A DNA stretch of 64,000 bases, taken from positions 1,178,001-1,242,000 of the forward strand of contig NZ_CP069004.1 in the NCBI RefSeq assembly GCF_016801775.1, in the 5' to 3' direction. Shown here piece by piece: positions 38,025 to 47,514 of this stretch. Both the position numbers and the translations under genes were made by a program. How positions within the stretch are numbered: position 1 is the first letter of the stretch; each line of letters starts with the position of its first letter. The notes beneath the pieces are model-generated. The model did no database searches. It had not been told where the DNA came from and saw only the letters and a program-made list of their open reading frames with translations. Origin of the DNA: Sulfitobacter mediterraneus (GTDB lineage: Bacteria; Pseudomonadota; Alphaproteobacteria; Rhodobacterales; Rhodobacteraceae).

Positions 38025-39068
38025 GTGACCCACCTCGCCATCCTCTGCGTCAAGAACGAAGGCGCGTTTCTGCTGGAATGGCTGGCCCATCACCGTGCCT
38101 GCGGGTTTGACGATTTTATTGTCTTTTCAAATGACTGCAGCGACGGCACCGATCAAATTCTGGACCGGTTGCAAGACATTGGCTGGCTGACCCATCATCG
38201 CAATGATGGCCCCTACGACAGTGGCGGCATTCAGTTTACCGCGCTCAAACAAGCGTCCAAGCTGGATGCGGTCAAGCGGGCCGAATGGATTTTGCCGCTG
38301 GACGTGGACGAATTTGTGAACATTCACTGCGGCGATCACACGTTGGCCGCGCTGCACACCGCCCTGCCCGAGGCAACGGCGATCACGCTGACATGGCGGC
38401 TGTTTGGCAATGGCGGCATTGCCCGCTACGCAGATGTGCCCGTGACAGAGACCTTCACCCGGTGTGCCCCCAAGGTCATGCCTTGGCCGTGGCGGGCGGC
38501 GATGTTCAAAACGCTGTATCGCAATGACGGGATCTACCGCAAACCCGGCGTGCACCGGCCCCGTGATCCAGACAAAACCCGCCTGAGCGAGGCGCAATGG
38601 TTTGACGGGCGCGGAGAGGCTTTGGATGACAGCTTCCGCACCAAGGGGATCTTTTCCGATTTCCGGCAGGACAACACACCTCTGGTGCAGTTGAACCATT
38701 ACCCCCTTGGCGCGATGGAAAGCTATATTCTCAAGGCTGACCGTGGCCGCGCCGTACATGCCGAGGACCGCTTGGGCATGGACTATTGGGTCGAACGGAA
38801 TTTCAACACCGACACGGACACTTCCATTTCCGCATTGGCCCCCCGGCGCGACGCCCTACAGGCGGAATTGCACGCCGATCCCGTGCTGGGAGAGCTGCAC
38901 CAACAGGCCGTGCAATGGCGCAAAGACCGCTTTGACGCGCTGATGCTGGACGAGCCGAACCGCGCCCTTTTTGGCCGTTTGGCGATGACGCCAGCCTCTG
39001 AACCGGTCCTTTCTGAAACCGCTAGTTTCCTTATGTCTTATGGGCGAATGGCGCAAAACCGCCACTAA
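38025..39068 (+). CDS. GT2-type glycosyltransferase (Glyco_tranf_2_4-like)
   Basis: A 347-residue relative of the other two GT2 domains of the cluster, with ILCVKNEGAFLLEWLAHHR, FSNDCSDGTDQ, DVDEF at 93-97, LTWRLFGNGG and LNHYPLGAMESYILK. It starts with GTG immediately after the TAA of the methyltransferase gene (38022-38024), so the two are tightly coupled. No transporter, polymerase or flippase lies next to it; the cluster therefore probably decorates a glycan or protein made elsewhere. The last gene of the set. Confidence 0.8.
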   Translation: MTHLAILCVKNEGAFLLEWLAHHRACGFDDFIVFSNDCSDGTDQILDRLQDIGWLTHHRNDGPYDSGGIQFTALKQASKLDAVKRAEWILPLDVDEFVNIHCGDHTLAALHTALPEATAITLTWRLFGNGGIARYADVPVTETFTRCAPKVMPWPWRAAMFKTLYRNDGIYRKPGVHRPRDPDKTRLSEAQWFDGRGEALDDSFRTKGIFSDFRQDNTPLVQLNHYPLGAMESYILKADRGRAVHAEDRLGMDYWVERNFNTDTDTSISALAPRRDALQAELHADPVLGELHQQAVQWRKDRFDALMLDEPNRALFGRLAMTPASEPVLSETASFLMSYGRMAQNRH

Positions 39069-39176
39069 ACCTCACTGTTTTCACACGCATTTTCCGCAAT
39101 TTCGCCGCATTGAGCCGGTAAATCCTCATACAAATGCGCACAAAATAAGCGCGGATATGCTATTGAGGACGTGGCA

Positions 39177-40124
39177 ATGACAAACGAGACGCCCACACTT
39201 CAGACGTCACTGGTAGACCTGCCTCGGCGGGACTGGCTTGGTGCAATCGAAAGCATTTGTGAAAACGAAGGTTTCTACGAACCTTTGGGCCGACGCCACT
39301 TTGCCGCCTATGTTGAAAAAGGCGATACATTGGTGGTCTCCTTCGAGACCATTCAAGGCATTCACGCCCTGTCCGACTATGGCCAACCTCTGGCCTGGGA
39401 CATGGCCCGCAACCACAATTGGTCCAGCCTCAGCATTATCAGCCATGGCGACACATGGTTTCGCGACAACAAGGTTTACGGTTTTTTCGACCGCCTGATC
39501 GACGAAGGCGTGTTTGACGAATTTGAGACCATCCTGTTTTATGGCGCCGGTCCCTGCGGCTATGCCGCCGCCGCCTTTTCGGTGGCTGCCCCCGGCGCCC
39601 GTGTGGTGGCGATCCAGCCGCAGGCCACGCTGGACCCGCGCGTCACCGAATGGGACAACCGCTTTACCGAGATGCGGATCATCGATTTTACTTCCCGCTA
39701 TGGCTATGCCCCCGATATGCTGGATGCGGCCGAGCAGGCCTATGTGATGTATGACCCGCGTGAACAGCTTGATGCCGTTCACGCCGCACTTTTCACCCGT
39801 CCCAATGTGCGCAAACTTCGGATGCCCTATATGGGCGGCGCCTTGCAGACAGATCTGCTGGAGATGGAACAATGGGAGGCGCTGCTGTGCGCTGCAGCGG
39901 ATGACCGGCTGACCGTGCGCCGCTTTGCCAAGATGTACCGCGCCCGCCGCGACTACCGCCCCTACCTGCGCAATCTGATGAAACACCTCGAAGCCGAGGA
40001 ACGTATTCCGATGCTTCTCGCGCTGTGCCGCAATGTAACAAGCCGCATGAACGCCCGCAAATTCGCCAACAAGCTGCGCGAATATGACGAAGAACCAGAG
40101 CAGAAAGCAGCAGAACAAGGCTAG
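39177..40124 (+). CDS. Conserved protein with alpha/beta-hydrolase-like core, unknown function
   Basis: A 315-residue soluble protein. The segment FYGAGPCGYAAAAFSVAAPGA at 121-141 looks like a nucleophile elbow of alpha/beta-hydrolases (compare GSSMGGYAA), but the position of the catalytic Ser is Gly, so hydrolase activity is doubtful. VVAIQPQATLDPRVTEWD follows. Similar Rhodobacterales proteins are, as I recall, sometimes labelled PAPS reductase; I see no such signature. GAGGA at 39165-39169 supports ATG 39177. It follows the glycan cluster after about 110 bases and may or may not be part of it. Confidence 0.6.
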   Translation: MTNETPTLQTSLVDLPRRDWLGAIESICENEGFYEPLGRRHFAAYVEKGDTLVVSFETIQGIHALSDYGQPLAWDMARNHNWSSLSIISHGDTWFRDNKVYGFFDRLIDEGVFDEFETILFYGAGPCGYAAAAFSVAAPGARVVAIQPQATLDPRVTEWDNRFTEMRIIDFTSRYGYAPDMLDAAEQAYVMYDPREQLDAVHAALFTRPNVRKLRMPYMGGALQTDLLEMEQWEALLCAAADDRLTVRRFAKMYRARRDYRPYLRNLMKHLEAEERIPMLLALCRNVTSRMNARKFANKLREYDEEPEQKAAEQG

Positions 40125-40157
40125 GATTGGCAAACGCTCTGTGCTAGCGGAAGCGCC

Positions 40158-41192
40158 ATGACACAGAGCCTGACACTCCGCCGCCCCGATGACTGGCATT
40201 TGCACCTGCGCGATGGCGATATGCTGCGCGCCGTGCTGCCCCATACCGCCAATCACTTTGCCCGCGCCATCATCATGCCCAATCTGGTGCCGCCGGTTGT
40301 GACCGGTGCTGACGCCGCCGCTTACCGCGAGCGCATCATGGCCGCATTGCCCGAGGGCAGTGATTTTGAGCCGTTAATGACACTCTACCTGACCGAAGAT
40401 ACAGATCCCGAAGATCTGGCCGCCGCCCATGCCAGTGGGCTGGTGAAAGCGGTCAAGTTATACCCCGCAGGCGCAACAACCAATTCCGCCAGCGGTGTCA
40501 GCGACTTTAACAAAGTTGCAAAAGTTCTTGAAAAAATGGCTGAAATCGGATTGCCGCTTTGCACCCATGGCGAAGTGACCGACAGCGACGTGGACATCTT
40601 TGACCGCGAGGCGGTGTTCATCGACCGGGTGCTGGACCCCATCCGCAAGGACCATCCGGCGCTGCGCGTCATCATGGAACATATCACCACAAAAGACGCC
40701 GCTGATTATGTGCGCAGTGCCGATCAGAACCTCGCGGCAACAATCACGACGCACCATCTGGTGATCAACCGCAATCATATCCTCGCCGGGGGTATCAAGC
40801 CGCATTACTACTGCCTGCCCGTGGCCAAACGCGAAACCCACCGTCTTGCCCTTCGGGCCGCCGCCACATCCGGCGATCCACGGTTTTTCCTTGGGACCGA
40901 CAGCGCCCCGCACACCGACGCCAACAAGCTGCTGCCTTGCGGATGCGCGGGCTGTTTCACTGCGCCCAACACCATGTCGATCCTTGCCGAAGTGTTTGAA
41001 CAAGAAGGCAAACTTGATCAGCTTGAGGCTTTCGCATCGCTGAACGGGCCTGCCTATTACGGCCTGCCAGCGAACGAGGACCAGATCACCTTGATCCGCG
41101 AAACGCCCAGCTTTCCTGTGCAGATAGACACGCCCGATGGCCCCGTCACCGTCTTTGATCCCGATATGCCGCTGCACTGGCGTGTTGCTTAA
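40158..41192 (+). CDS. pyrC: Dihydroorotase (class II)
   Basis: Ring closure of carbamoyl aspartate in pyrimidine synthesis. The 344-residue length and motifs fit the PyrC/E. coli type: [10 protein letters not shown] gives the His14/His16 zinc ligands, Lys100 in [12 protein letters not shown] is the carbamylated bridging Lys, then LCTHGEV, ITTHHL and the C-terminal GTDSAPH with the catalytic Asp. It precedes pyrE by 36 bases. Confidence 0.96.
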   Translation: MTQSLTLRRPDDWHLHLRDGDMLRAVLPHTANHFARAIIMPNLVPPVVTGADAAAYRERIMAALPEGSDFEPLMTLYLTEDTDPEDLAAAHASGLVKAVKLYPAGATTNSASGVSDFNKVAKVLEKMAEIGLPLCTHGEVTDSDVDIFDREAVFIDRVLDPIRKDHPALRVIMEHITTKDAADYVRSADQNLAATITTHHLVINRNHILAGGIKPHYYCLPVAKRETHRLALRAAATSGDPRFFLGTDSAPHTDANKLLPCGCAGCFTAPNTMSILAEVFEQEGKLDQLEAFASLNGPAYYGLPANEDQITLIRETPSFPVQIDTPDGPVTVFDPDMPLHWRVA

Positions 41193-41228
41193 ATTTCAAT
41201 CCCAGCCTGCCACCAAAGGACCGCCTGC

Positions 41229-41906
41229 ATGATCCCTTCCAGCTACCCCACCGCCGAAGAAATGGCCCGCCTCACCGCACGGATGCTGCTTGAGATCAAG
41301 GCGGTGCATTTCAACGCCGATGAACCATTCACCCTGGCCTCCGGCCTGCCCAGCCCCACCTATATCGACTGCCGCAAGCTGATCAGCTATCCGCGCATTC
41401 GCAGCACCTTGATGGATTTTCTCACCGTCACCGTGATGCGCAACGCAGGTTTTGAAGCCTTTGACAACATTGCGGGCGGCGAGACCGCAGGTATTCCCTT
41501 TGCCGCCATGGTCGCCGAACGTATGGCGCTGCCGATGACCTATGTGCGCAAGAAGCCCAAAGGATATGGCCGCAATGCCCGGATCGAAGGCGCGATGAGC
41601 GAAGGTGAACGTGTGCTGCTGGTCGAAGATCTGACCACCGACGGCGGATCAAAGCTGAGCTTTGTGGACGCCATCCGCGAGACCGGCGCGACCTGCGCCC
41701 ATACGGCGGTGATCTTTTATTACGGTATCTTCCCGCAGACCGAAAAGACCCTTGGCGATCACGGCGTGGCCCTGCACAGCCTGTGCACATGGTGGGACGT
41801 TCTGGCCGAAGCCAAGGCGCAGGGCGCGTTTGACGAAAGCACCCTGTCCGAAGTTGAGGCGTTCTTGAACGCACCAAAAGAATGGCAGGACGCCCGAAAA
41901 GTCTAA
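41229..41906 (+). CDS. pyrE: Orotate phosphoribosyltransferase
   Basis: Makes OMP from orotate and PRPP. The 225 residues include the PRPP-binding motif [12 protein letters not shown] at ~130-141, [17 protein letters not shown] for the flexible catalytic loop and [13 protein letters not shown]. The C-terminus is slightly longer than the E. coli enzyme. Co-directional with pyrC, so the two form a pyrimidine pair. Confidence 0.95.
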   Translation: MIPSSYPTAEEMARLTARMLLEIKAVHFNADEPFTLASGLPSPTYIDCRKLISYPRIRSTLMDFLTVTVMRNAGFEAFDNIAGGETAGIPFAAMVAERMALPMTYVRKKPKGYGRNARIEGAMSEGERVLLVEDLTTDGGSKLSFVDAIRETGATCAHTAVIFYYGIFPQTEKTLGDHGVALHSLCTWWDVLAEAKAQGAFDESTLSEVEAFLNAPKEWQDARKV

Positions 41907-41983
41907 CGGCCGCAAACCCACAATATGTTGACGTCGCATGCCCTTTCGGGGCAAGATGAAGTGTGCGCAAAGCCTTCCACAAC

Positions 41984-41992
41984 TTATCCACA
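41984..41992 (+). promoter_or_regulatory. Perfect DnaA box upstream of dnaB
   Basis: TTATCCACA matches the consensus DnaA box exactly, 68 bases before the dnaB start. A related TTCCACAAC lies at 41975-41983. DnaA could regulate dnaB here; a single box does not make an origin. Confidence 0.65.
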
Positions 41993-42059
41993 TAAACATA
42001 CAATTTGCGCCGATCCGCGCCTCTGTCTATGACAGAAGCGGGACAGACAGGGTGAGATA

Positions 42060-43544
42060 ATGAACGAAATAACATCGCTGAACGCGAACCAGATCGCTGT
42101 GCAGGCCCCTGAAACAATGCCGCATTCCATCGAGGCTGAACAACAGCTTCTGGGTGCAATACTGACCAATAACGACATTTATGATCGTGTTGCCTCGATC
42201 ATCACGGCCAAGCATTTTTACGATCCGGTTCATGCCCGCATTTTCGACATTGCGGCCGCCCGCATCGCCAAGAACAACCTTGCCTCGCCCGTGACTCTCA
42301 AAGCCTTCATGGAAGATGACGAAGGCCTCAAGGAATTGGGCGGTCCGGCCTATCTGGCCCGTCTGGCCGGCGCTGCGATCTCTGCCTTTGCGGTGCGCGA
42401 CTATGCCCAGATGATCTATGATCTGGCGGTCCGCCGCGACCTGATCCAACTGGGCCGGGACATATCGGCCAAGGCCGCGCAGGTCGATGTCAAATCAGAG
42501 CCACGCGAGCAAATCGTCGAGGCCGAGCAACAGCTTTACAAACTGGCTGAGCAAGGCCAGACCGAAAGCGGTTTTCAAAGCTTTCTCAAGGCGGTAACCG
42601 ATGCTGTTAATGTTGCCAACGCCGCTTATCAACGCGAAGGCGGGCTTGCAGGGCTGTCCACCAAACTGAACGATCTGGACAACAAGCTGGGTGGCTTGCA
42701 CAAATCGGACCTTTTGATCCTCGCCGGTCGTCCGTCGATGGGCAAAACCTCGCTTGCGACCAACATCGCCTTCAACATTGCCAAGGCCTATCGCCGTGGC
42801 ACGCGCCCCGACGGCACCGAGGGGGCTGTCGATGGCGGCGTGGTAGGGTTCTTTTCCCTAGAGATGAGCGCCGAGCAGCTCGCGGGCAGGATTTTGGCGG
42901 AAGCGTCGGAAATCTCCAGCCACAAAATCAGGCAAGGCGACATGGACGAAACCGAATTCCGCCGGTTCGTCAACGCCGCCAAGGAACTGGAGGCCTGCCC
43001 GCTTTTCATTGATGACACCGCTGCCATTCCGATTGCGCAGCTTTCTGCGCGGGCGCGGCGGCTCAAGCGGACGCACGGTCTGGATCTGCTGATCGTGGAC
43101 TATTTGCAGTTGGTGCGCGGCACGGCTGAAAACCGGGTGCAGGAAATTGGCGAAATTTCCATGGGTCTCAAGGCCATCGCCAAGGAACTGGATATTCCGG
43201 TGATCGCCCTGTCACAGCTGTCGCGTCAGGTGGAAAGCCGCGAAGACAAGCGCCCGCAACTGTCAGACCTGCGCGAATCCGGCTCCATCGAACAGGATGC
43301 GGACGTGGTGATGTTCGTGTTCCGCGAAGAATACTACGTCGAGCGGGAAAAGCCCGGCGAAGAACGTCTTGACGAGATGGCCGAATGGCAAGAACGCATG
43401 GCCCGCCTGCACGCCAAGGCCGAGGTGATCATTGGCAAGCAGCGCCACGGTCCAATTGGCACGGTTGAGCTGAGCTTTGAAAGCGAGTTCACCCGCTTTG
43501 GCAATCTTGCAAAGCCTTGGCAGCAAAACCCGGAAGGGTTTTGA
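42060..43544 (+). CDS. dnaB: Replicative DNA helicase DnaB
   Basis: Hexameric 5'-3' helicase of the replication fork. The 494-residue protein has the N-terminal helical DnaB domain (PHSIEAEQQLLGAIL, DPVHARIFD), the Walker A GRPSMGKTS at ~222-230, the LLIVDYLQLV Walker B, and LRESGSIEQDADVVMF near the end. There is no sign of an intein. It is followed by a bidirectional-type terminator. Confidence 0.97.
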   Translation: MNEITSLNANQIAVQAPETMPHSIEAEQQLLGAILTNNDIYDRVASIITAKHFYDPVHARIFDIAAARIAKNNLASPVTLKAFMEDDEGLKELGGPAYLARLAGAAISAFAVRDYAQMIYDLAVRRDLIQLGRDISAKAAQVDVKSEPREQIVEAEQQLYKLAEQGQTESGFQSFLKAVTDAVNVANAAYQREGGLAGLSTKLNDLDNKLGGLHKSDLLILAGRPSMGKTSLATNIAFNIAKAYRRGTRPDGTEGAVDGGVVGFFSLEMSAEQLAGRILAEASEISSHKIRQGDMDETEFRRFVNAAKELEACPLFIDDTAAIPIAQLSARARRLKRTHGLDLLIVDYLQLVRGTAENRVQEIGEISMGLKAIAKELDIPVIALSQLSRQVESREDKRPQLSDLRESGSIEQDADVVMFVFREEYYVEREKPGEERLDEMAEWQERMARLHAKAEVIIGKQRHGPIGTVELSFESEFTRFGNLAKPWQQNPEGF

Positions 43545-43563
43545 GGTCAGGATAACGGTATGA

Positions 43564-43589
43564 AACGGCGGGCTGATGGGCCCGCCGTT
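43564..43589. terminator. Terminator between dnaB and the hydrolase gene
   Basis: A 10-base-pair stem AACGGCGGGC / GCCCGCCGTT with a 6-base loop sits between two converging genes and is followed by CTTG on the plus strand. It probably serves dnaB and perhaps both. Confidence 0.75.
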
Positions 43590-43594
43590 CTTGC

Positions 43595-44920
43595 TTATTG
43601 AGCGGCCTTTTTGACCTCGTATTTCAGACCCTTGGCCGTGCCCTTGGCAAAACCTTTCCAATAGCTGTGGTCTTCCTTGGCCGTGCCGTCTTCGTTCATC
43701 GACCACACGCCCGCGTTTGAATCCTCGGTCAGCTCAAGATAGACGGCTTTTTCGGCATCGCCTTTCAGATGGGAATCCAGCCACGCGGTTACAAAATGCT
43801 GTGCAATGTTGTTCATCCGCGCCGAATCCCAGACCGGATCGGTGTAGTGCTCCGAGATGTCAAAGCCTTTGCTTTCGTTGAAGTAATAGCTTTCCTTTGG
43901 CGCAGGCATCGGGGCACCGGAGTTGTGGCCGCCATTGACATAGGTCAGCAAGGCGCGGTCCACATTGCTGGCGTTGTCCCAGATGGCCCGCACACCGTTT
44001 TCATAAAGCGAAACATCGTCCTGCGATCCGGCGATGAACAGCATCGGGATTTGTATCCCCGCCAGTCCATCGGCATCCCAAAACCCGGTGTTCATACCCC
44101 AGGGGCCAAAGGCCACGGCGGTCTTGATCCGTGCGTCAGGCAGCGCGTTATGGGTCTCGCTGCCCGCTTGGTGGATGCCAAGCGTTCCGTGCGGCCCGCC
44201 CCAAGGATACCCAACCGAGGCTTCAGTCACACCGCCACCTGCGGTGATGATTGCGCCGTAACCGCCCATGGAATAACCGATCAAACCGGTGTTGCCTGCA
44301 TCGTATAGCCCGGCAAAATCACCGCCCTCCGTCGCCATCTGCGCCATTTCCTCAAGCACGAACAACTGGTCCAGCGAGCGGTTCACAAGCGTAGAGCCAA
44401 ACGCCGCCTGCGTCCGGTAGGTGCTGTCCGTATGGTCGATCGAGGCCACGACATAGCCCTTCGACGCGATGTTCTCCGCCAGATGGGACAGCAGGAAACG
44501 GTTGCCCGGATAGCCATGGCTGATCAACACCAGCGGATAAGCCGTGTCTGTTTGCGCAGGTGCGGCATCGCGCACGGCGCGGCCCGTCAGTGTCACTTCG
44601 GTTGTGCCATCGCGCAGAAACGCCTTGAGCGTGGTGTCGCCGCTGGCCCCTGCGGCTGCGGGATACCACATCTCGACCGTCAAGGGCCGGTCATAGCGCG
44701 GCCAAGCGTCCGGCTTGGGTGCGGCAGGGTCGATGGCCAGAATATTGATCTGGTCCGCATTGACCATCTCAAGCTGGCGCACGCCCACGGGCATCTCGCC
44801 ATAGGCGGCCAGTTCCGGTGCGCTTGGCAATTGTGTATCTATGGGGTTTTCGGCCAATGCGGCGCTCCCGATCAGGCTGGCGCTGGCCGCAAGGGCCGCC
44901 AATGATGTTGATCTGTTCAT
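43595..44920 (-). CDS. Exported alpha/beta hydrolase
   Basis: A 441-residue protein with a signal peptide (~1-23, ending ALA-E). The hydrolase fold is evident from VLISHGYPGNR (oxyanion region), the nucleophile elbow LIGYSMGGYGA, the Asp of MLFIAGSQDDVS and the His of VNGGHNSGAP. It is related to dienelactone hydrolase and PAF-acetylhydrolase types and may act on esters in the periplasm or outside. The substrate is unknown. It converges on dnaB. Confidence 0.8.
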   Translation of the reverse strand: MNRSTSLAALAASASLIGSAALAENPIDTQLPSAPELAAYGEMPVGVRQLEMVNADQINILAIDPAAPKPDAWPRYDRPLTVEMWYPAAAGASGDTTLKAFLRDGTTEVTLTGRAVRDAAPAQTDTAYPLVLISHGYPGNRFLLSHLAENIASKGYVVASIDHTDSTYRTQAAFGSTLVNRSLDQLFVLEEMAQMATEGGDFAGLYDAGNTGLIGYSMGGYGAIITAGGGVTEASVGYPWGGPHGTLGIHQAGSETHNALPDARIKTAVAFGPWGMNTGFWDADGLAGIQIPMLFIAGSQDDVSLYENGVRAIWDNASNVDRALLTYVNGGHNSGAPMPAPKESYYFNESKGFDISEHYTDPVWDSARMNNIAQHFVTAWLDSHLKGDAEKAVYLELTEDSNAGVWSMNEDGTAKEDHSYWKGFAKGTAKGLKYEVKKAAQ

Positions 44921-45003
44921 GATGTCCTCCCTTTATCCGGATCAGCTTAGAGTGCGGCAGGGACAGGGCAAGAAATGCTTTGGTGACGTTGCGGCGTTTC
45001 GGC

Positions 45004-45735
45004 CTAGCCCGACACACGCGCCGCCTGCGTTATTTCCGCCGTGCTTAGCCCGTATTTGTCCGCAAAACGGGCCCGCGCGGCGACAAGGCGCGGATCATCC
45101 GGTGACATACCAAGAGTGCGGATGAACTCCATCCGCTGTTGCGATTTGAGCGCCTCGCGGTCGATATCGGTGCCCATGGCGCGGTCAATGATCTCGCCGC
45201 CAGGGCTGACATGGAACCATTTGCCGAAGTCGCGGAAATGATGTTGATTGTGCAGCCGGGTCACATGCCGCTCAACTGCGGTTTTGGGCAGGTTCAGATG
45301 GGCGGTCATATGGAACCACTCATAAACCATAAACATCAAAACCCCGCCCGCAGGCACAATCGCGACCGCGATCCAGATGGCATCCGCCGCCCCAAAGAGC
45401 GCGGCAATCCCCCAGACCGCAAGGAAATTAAACGCCAGCATCGGCAGCGCAACCCAGATCGGCACAAAGAACAACCCGTGATTGGTTGGGAAATCGTGAT
45501 GGCCGTAATGCGCCTGATAGAGCAGATCAAATGCCCATTGGCGGCGCGGCGGATCCAGGTGAAAGACATGGCGGTGCAGGTTGTATTCGTTCAACAATTG
45601 CGCCCCGATGCCCAGCGGCACCAGCAACCACACCCAAGCTGGCCCGGCGAAAATCATCGCAACAAAGGCCAGCCCGCAGGCCAGCGCCATTATCCAGATC
45701 GCGGGATGTTTGAACATGATCGACAGTCGCAACAT
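45004..45735 (-). CDS. Fatty acid hydroxylase / sterol desaturase superfamily protein
   Basis: A 243-residue membrane protein with four hydrophobic segments and the di-iron histidine clusters HRHVFH, HYGHHD, HMTAH and HNQHH. Such enzymes hydroxylate or desaturate lipids, carotenoids or related compounds; the substrate is not indicated. The upstream part of the longer frame (to 45936) overlaps the alr region and looks non-coding, so ATG 45735 is used; ATG 45717 is possible. Confidence 0.8.
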   Translation of the reverse strand: MLRLSIMFKHPAIWIMALACGLAFVAMIFAGPAWVWLLVPLGIGAQLLNEYNLHRHVFHLDPPRRQWAFDLLYQAHYGHHDFPTNHGLFFVPIWVALPMLAFNFLAVWGIAALFGAADAIWIAVAIVPAGGVLMFMVYEWFHMTAHLNLPKTAVERHVTRLHNQHHFRDFGKWFHVSPGGEIIDRAMGTDIDREALKSQQRMEFIRTLGMSPDDPRLVAARARFADKYGLSTAEITQAARVSG

Positions 45736-45923
45736 GGGTCTGATGCCCCCTTTCAAGGCAAGTGTGCTTTGACGGCCCTTGGTTTGTAAAGCGTGGCGCG
45801 CGCAAGCTGACGCGAGGTCGACTTGCATAACCCTTGCGCGAATTTGTTGCGCTGATCCGGCGGGTTCAGCAAATCTGCCCGTCATCGCTTGACGCATCGC
45901 AGGTTTTGAGCCAGCAGAAGCCC

Positions 45924-46958
45924 ATGACAACTGCACATCTCACCATCGACCTTTCTGCCATTGCAACCAACTGGCAAGCCCTGAACCGCCTCACAGATTG
46001 CGCCACCGCAGCCGTGATCAAGGCGGATGCCTATGGTCTTGGCATCGAACAGGTTGGCCCTGCCCTTGCCGCCGCGGGCGCACGGCAGTTCTTTGTCGCC
46101 GCCGCGGAAGAAGGCGCTGCGCTGCGCCACGTGCTTGGCCCCGGCCCGGAGATCCTGATCCTGTCTGGCCACATGGATGGCGACGCACAGCTGTTGCAGC
46201 AAGCCGATCTGGTGCCGATGATCAACTCGGTGGATCAATTGCTGATGCAAGTCGAGGCCCTGCCTGGGCACCATTTCGGCGTGCAACTGGACAGCGGCAT
46301 GAACCGGCTGGGGATGGAGCCCGCCGAATGGGCCGCCCTGCGCGACATTGCAGAGGCACAGGATTTGCGGCTGGTGATGTCGCATCTGGCCTGCGCGGAT
46401 GAACCGGACCACCCGATGAATGCCGCGCAATTGGCCAGCTTCAAGGAAATGGTTCAAGGGGTTGAGGCACCTTTGTCGCTGGCGGCCACGGGCGGTATCC
46501 TGCTGGGCCGGAATTATCATTTTGATCTGACCCGCCCCGGTGTTGGCCTATATGGCGGCCTGCCCTTTGTAGATGCTGCCCCTGTCGTGACGCTTGATCT
46601 GCCGGTTATTCAAATCCGAGACGTGGAGCCGGGCGAAACTGTGGGTTATGGCAATACATTTGTTGCGCAGCGGCCAACCCGCATTGCGACCGTTGCCGCA
46701 GGTTATGCCGACGGGCTGATCCGCGCCATGGGCGGAAGCGCGACTGTTACCTGCGAGGGACAAAAATTGCCTGTGGTGGGGCGTGTTTCTATGGACATGT
46801 TGACCATCGACGTTACTGCGCTGGATCACGCACCAGCGCAATTGCAACTGCTTGGGCAACATCAATCCGTTGATACGGTTGCCGGTTTCGCCGGAACCAT
46901 CGGGTATGAAATCCTGACCTCGCTTGGGGCGCGGTACAATCGTACCTATATCGGATAA
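45924..46958 (+). CDS. alr: Alanine racemase
   Basis: PLP enzyme making D-alanine for peptidoglycan. The 344 residues carry the PLP Lys in [11 protein letters not shown], the substrate contacts [14 protein letters not shown], and the C-terminal catalytic Tyr in ETVGYGNTF, plus [13 protein letters not shown]. The annotated start is ATG 45924 ([10 protein letters not shown]); the frame continues upstream to 45834 without a ribosome site. It lies two genes after dnaB, as in several Rhodobacterales. Confidence 0.94.
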   Translation: MTTAHLTIDLSAIATNWQALNRLTDCATAAVIKADAYGLGIEQVGPALAAAGARQFFVAAAEEGAALRHVLGPGPEILILSGHMDGDAQLLQQADLVPMINSVDQLLMQVEALPGHHFGVQLDSGMNRLGMEPAEWAALRDIAEAQDLRLVMSHLACADEPDHPMNAAQLASFKEMVQGVEAPLSLAATGGILLGRNYHFDLTRPGVGLYGGLPFVDAAPVVTLDLPVIQIRDVEPGETVGYGNTFVAQRPTRIATVAAGYADGLIRAMGGSATVTCEGQKLPVVGRVSMDMLTIDVTALDHAPAQLQLLGQHQSVDTVAGFAGTIGYEILTSLGARYNRTYIG

Positions 46959-46999
46959 CATCACGGGTGCGGCCACAGTGCCAAAGGGTTTGTTCTGCC

Positions 47000-47455
47000 A
47001 TGGCACTATTAAAATTCCTCAACCTGTCCTTGCTGGTCCTTTACCCCATTGCATGGACGGCCCCTTTGATGCGGGCAGGCCTGCTGCCGCTGTTTTCGCT
47101 GAGTGAAATTTCGGTTCTGACGGGTCTGCAATCACTTTGGGCATCCGACATTTTTCTGGCGCTTCTGGTGACGGTGTTTGCTCTTTTTGCACCATATCTC
47201 AAGACGATAGGCCTCGCGCTTGTGCAGTTTGGATGGCTCAGTGAGCGCAGCCTGCCCGCGTTGCACGTGCTGGGAAAACTGGCGATGGCCGATGTGTTCC
47301 TGATCGCGCTTTATATCACGCTCACCAAAGGCATCGGGCTGGGCCGGATTGAAACCGCATGGGGGCTCTATCTGTTCACGGCCTGCATTCTGGCATCGCT
47401 GCTGATCTCCTGGCGCACCCAGAACCTGTTGGCAAAACCTCACCCTAAAGTGTGA
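47000..47455 (+). CDS. Paraquat-inducible protein A domain protein (PqiA-like)
   Basis: A 151-residue inner-membrane protein with four hydrophobic helices (~8-25, 50-70, 95-115, 122-140). It corresponds to one half of E. coli PqiA, which has two repeats. PqiA proteins work with MCE-type PqiB in envelope lipid transport; no pqiB is nearby. It lies 41 bases after alr and before radA, so it may be co-transcribed. Confidence 0.75.
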   Translation: MALLKFLNLSLLVLYPIAWTAPLMRAGLLPLFSLSEISVLTGLQSLWASDIFLALLVTVFALFAPYLKTIGLALVQFGWLSERSLPALHVLGKLAMADVFLIALYITLTKGIGLGRIETAWGLYLFTACILASLLISWRTQNLLAKPHPKV

Positions 47456-47514
47456 TCCATGCTGCCCCTGCGGTTTTTCTTTGACCCCGCGCATCACCTC
47501 CGCCACAAGACGAT

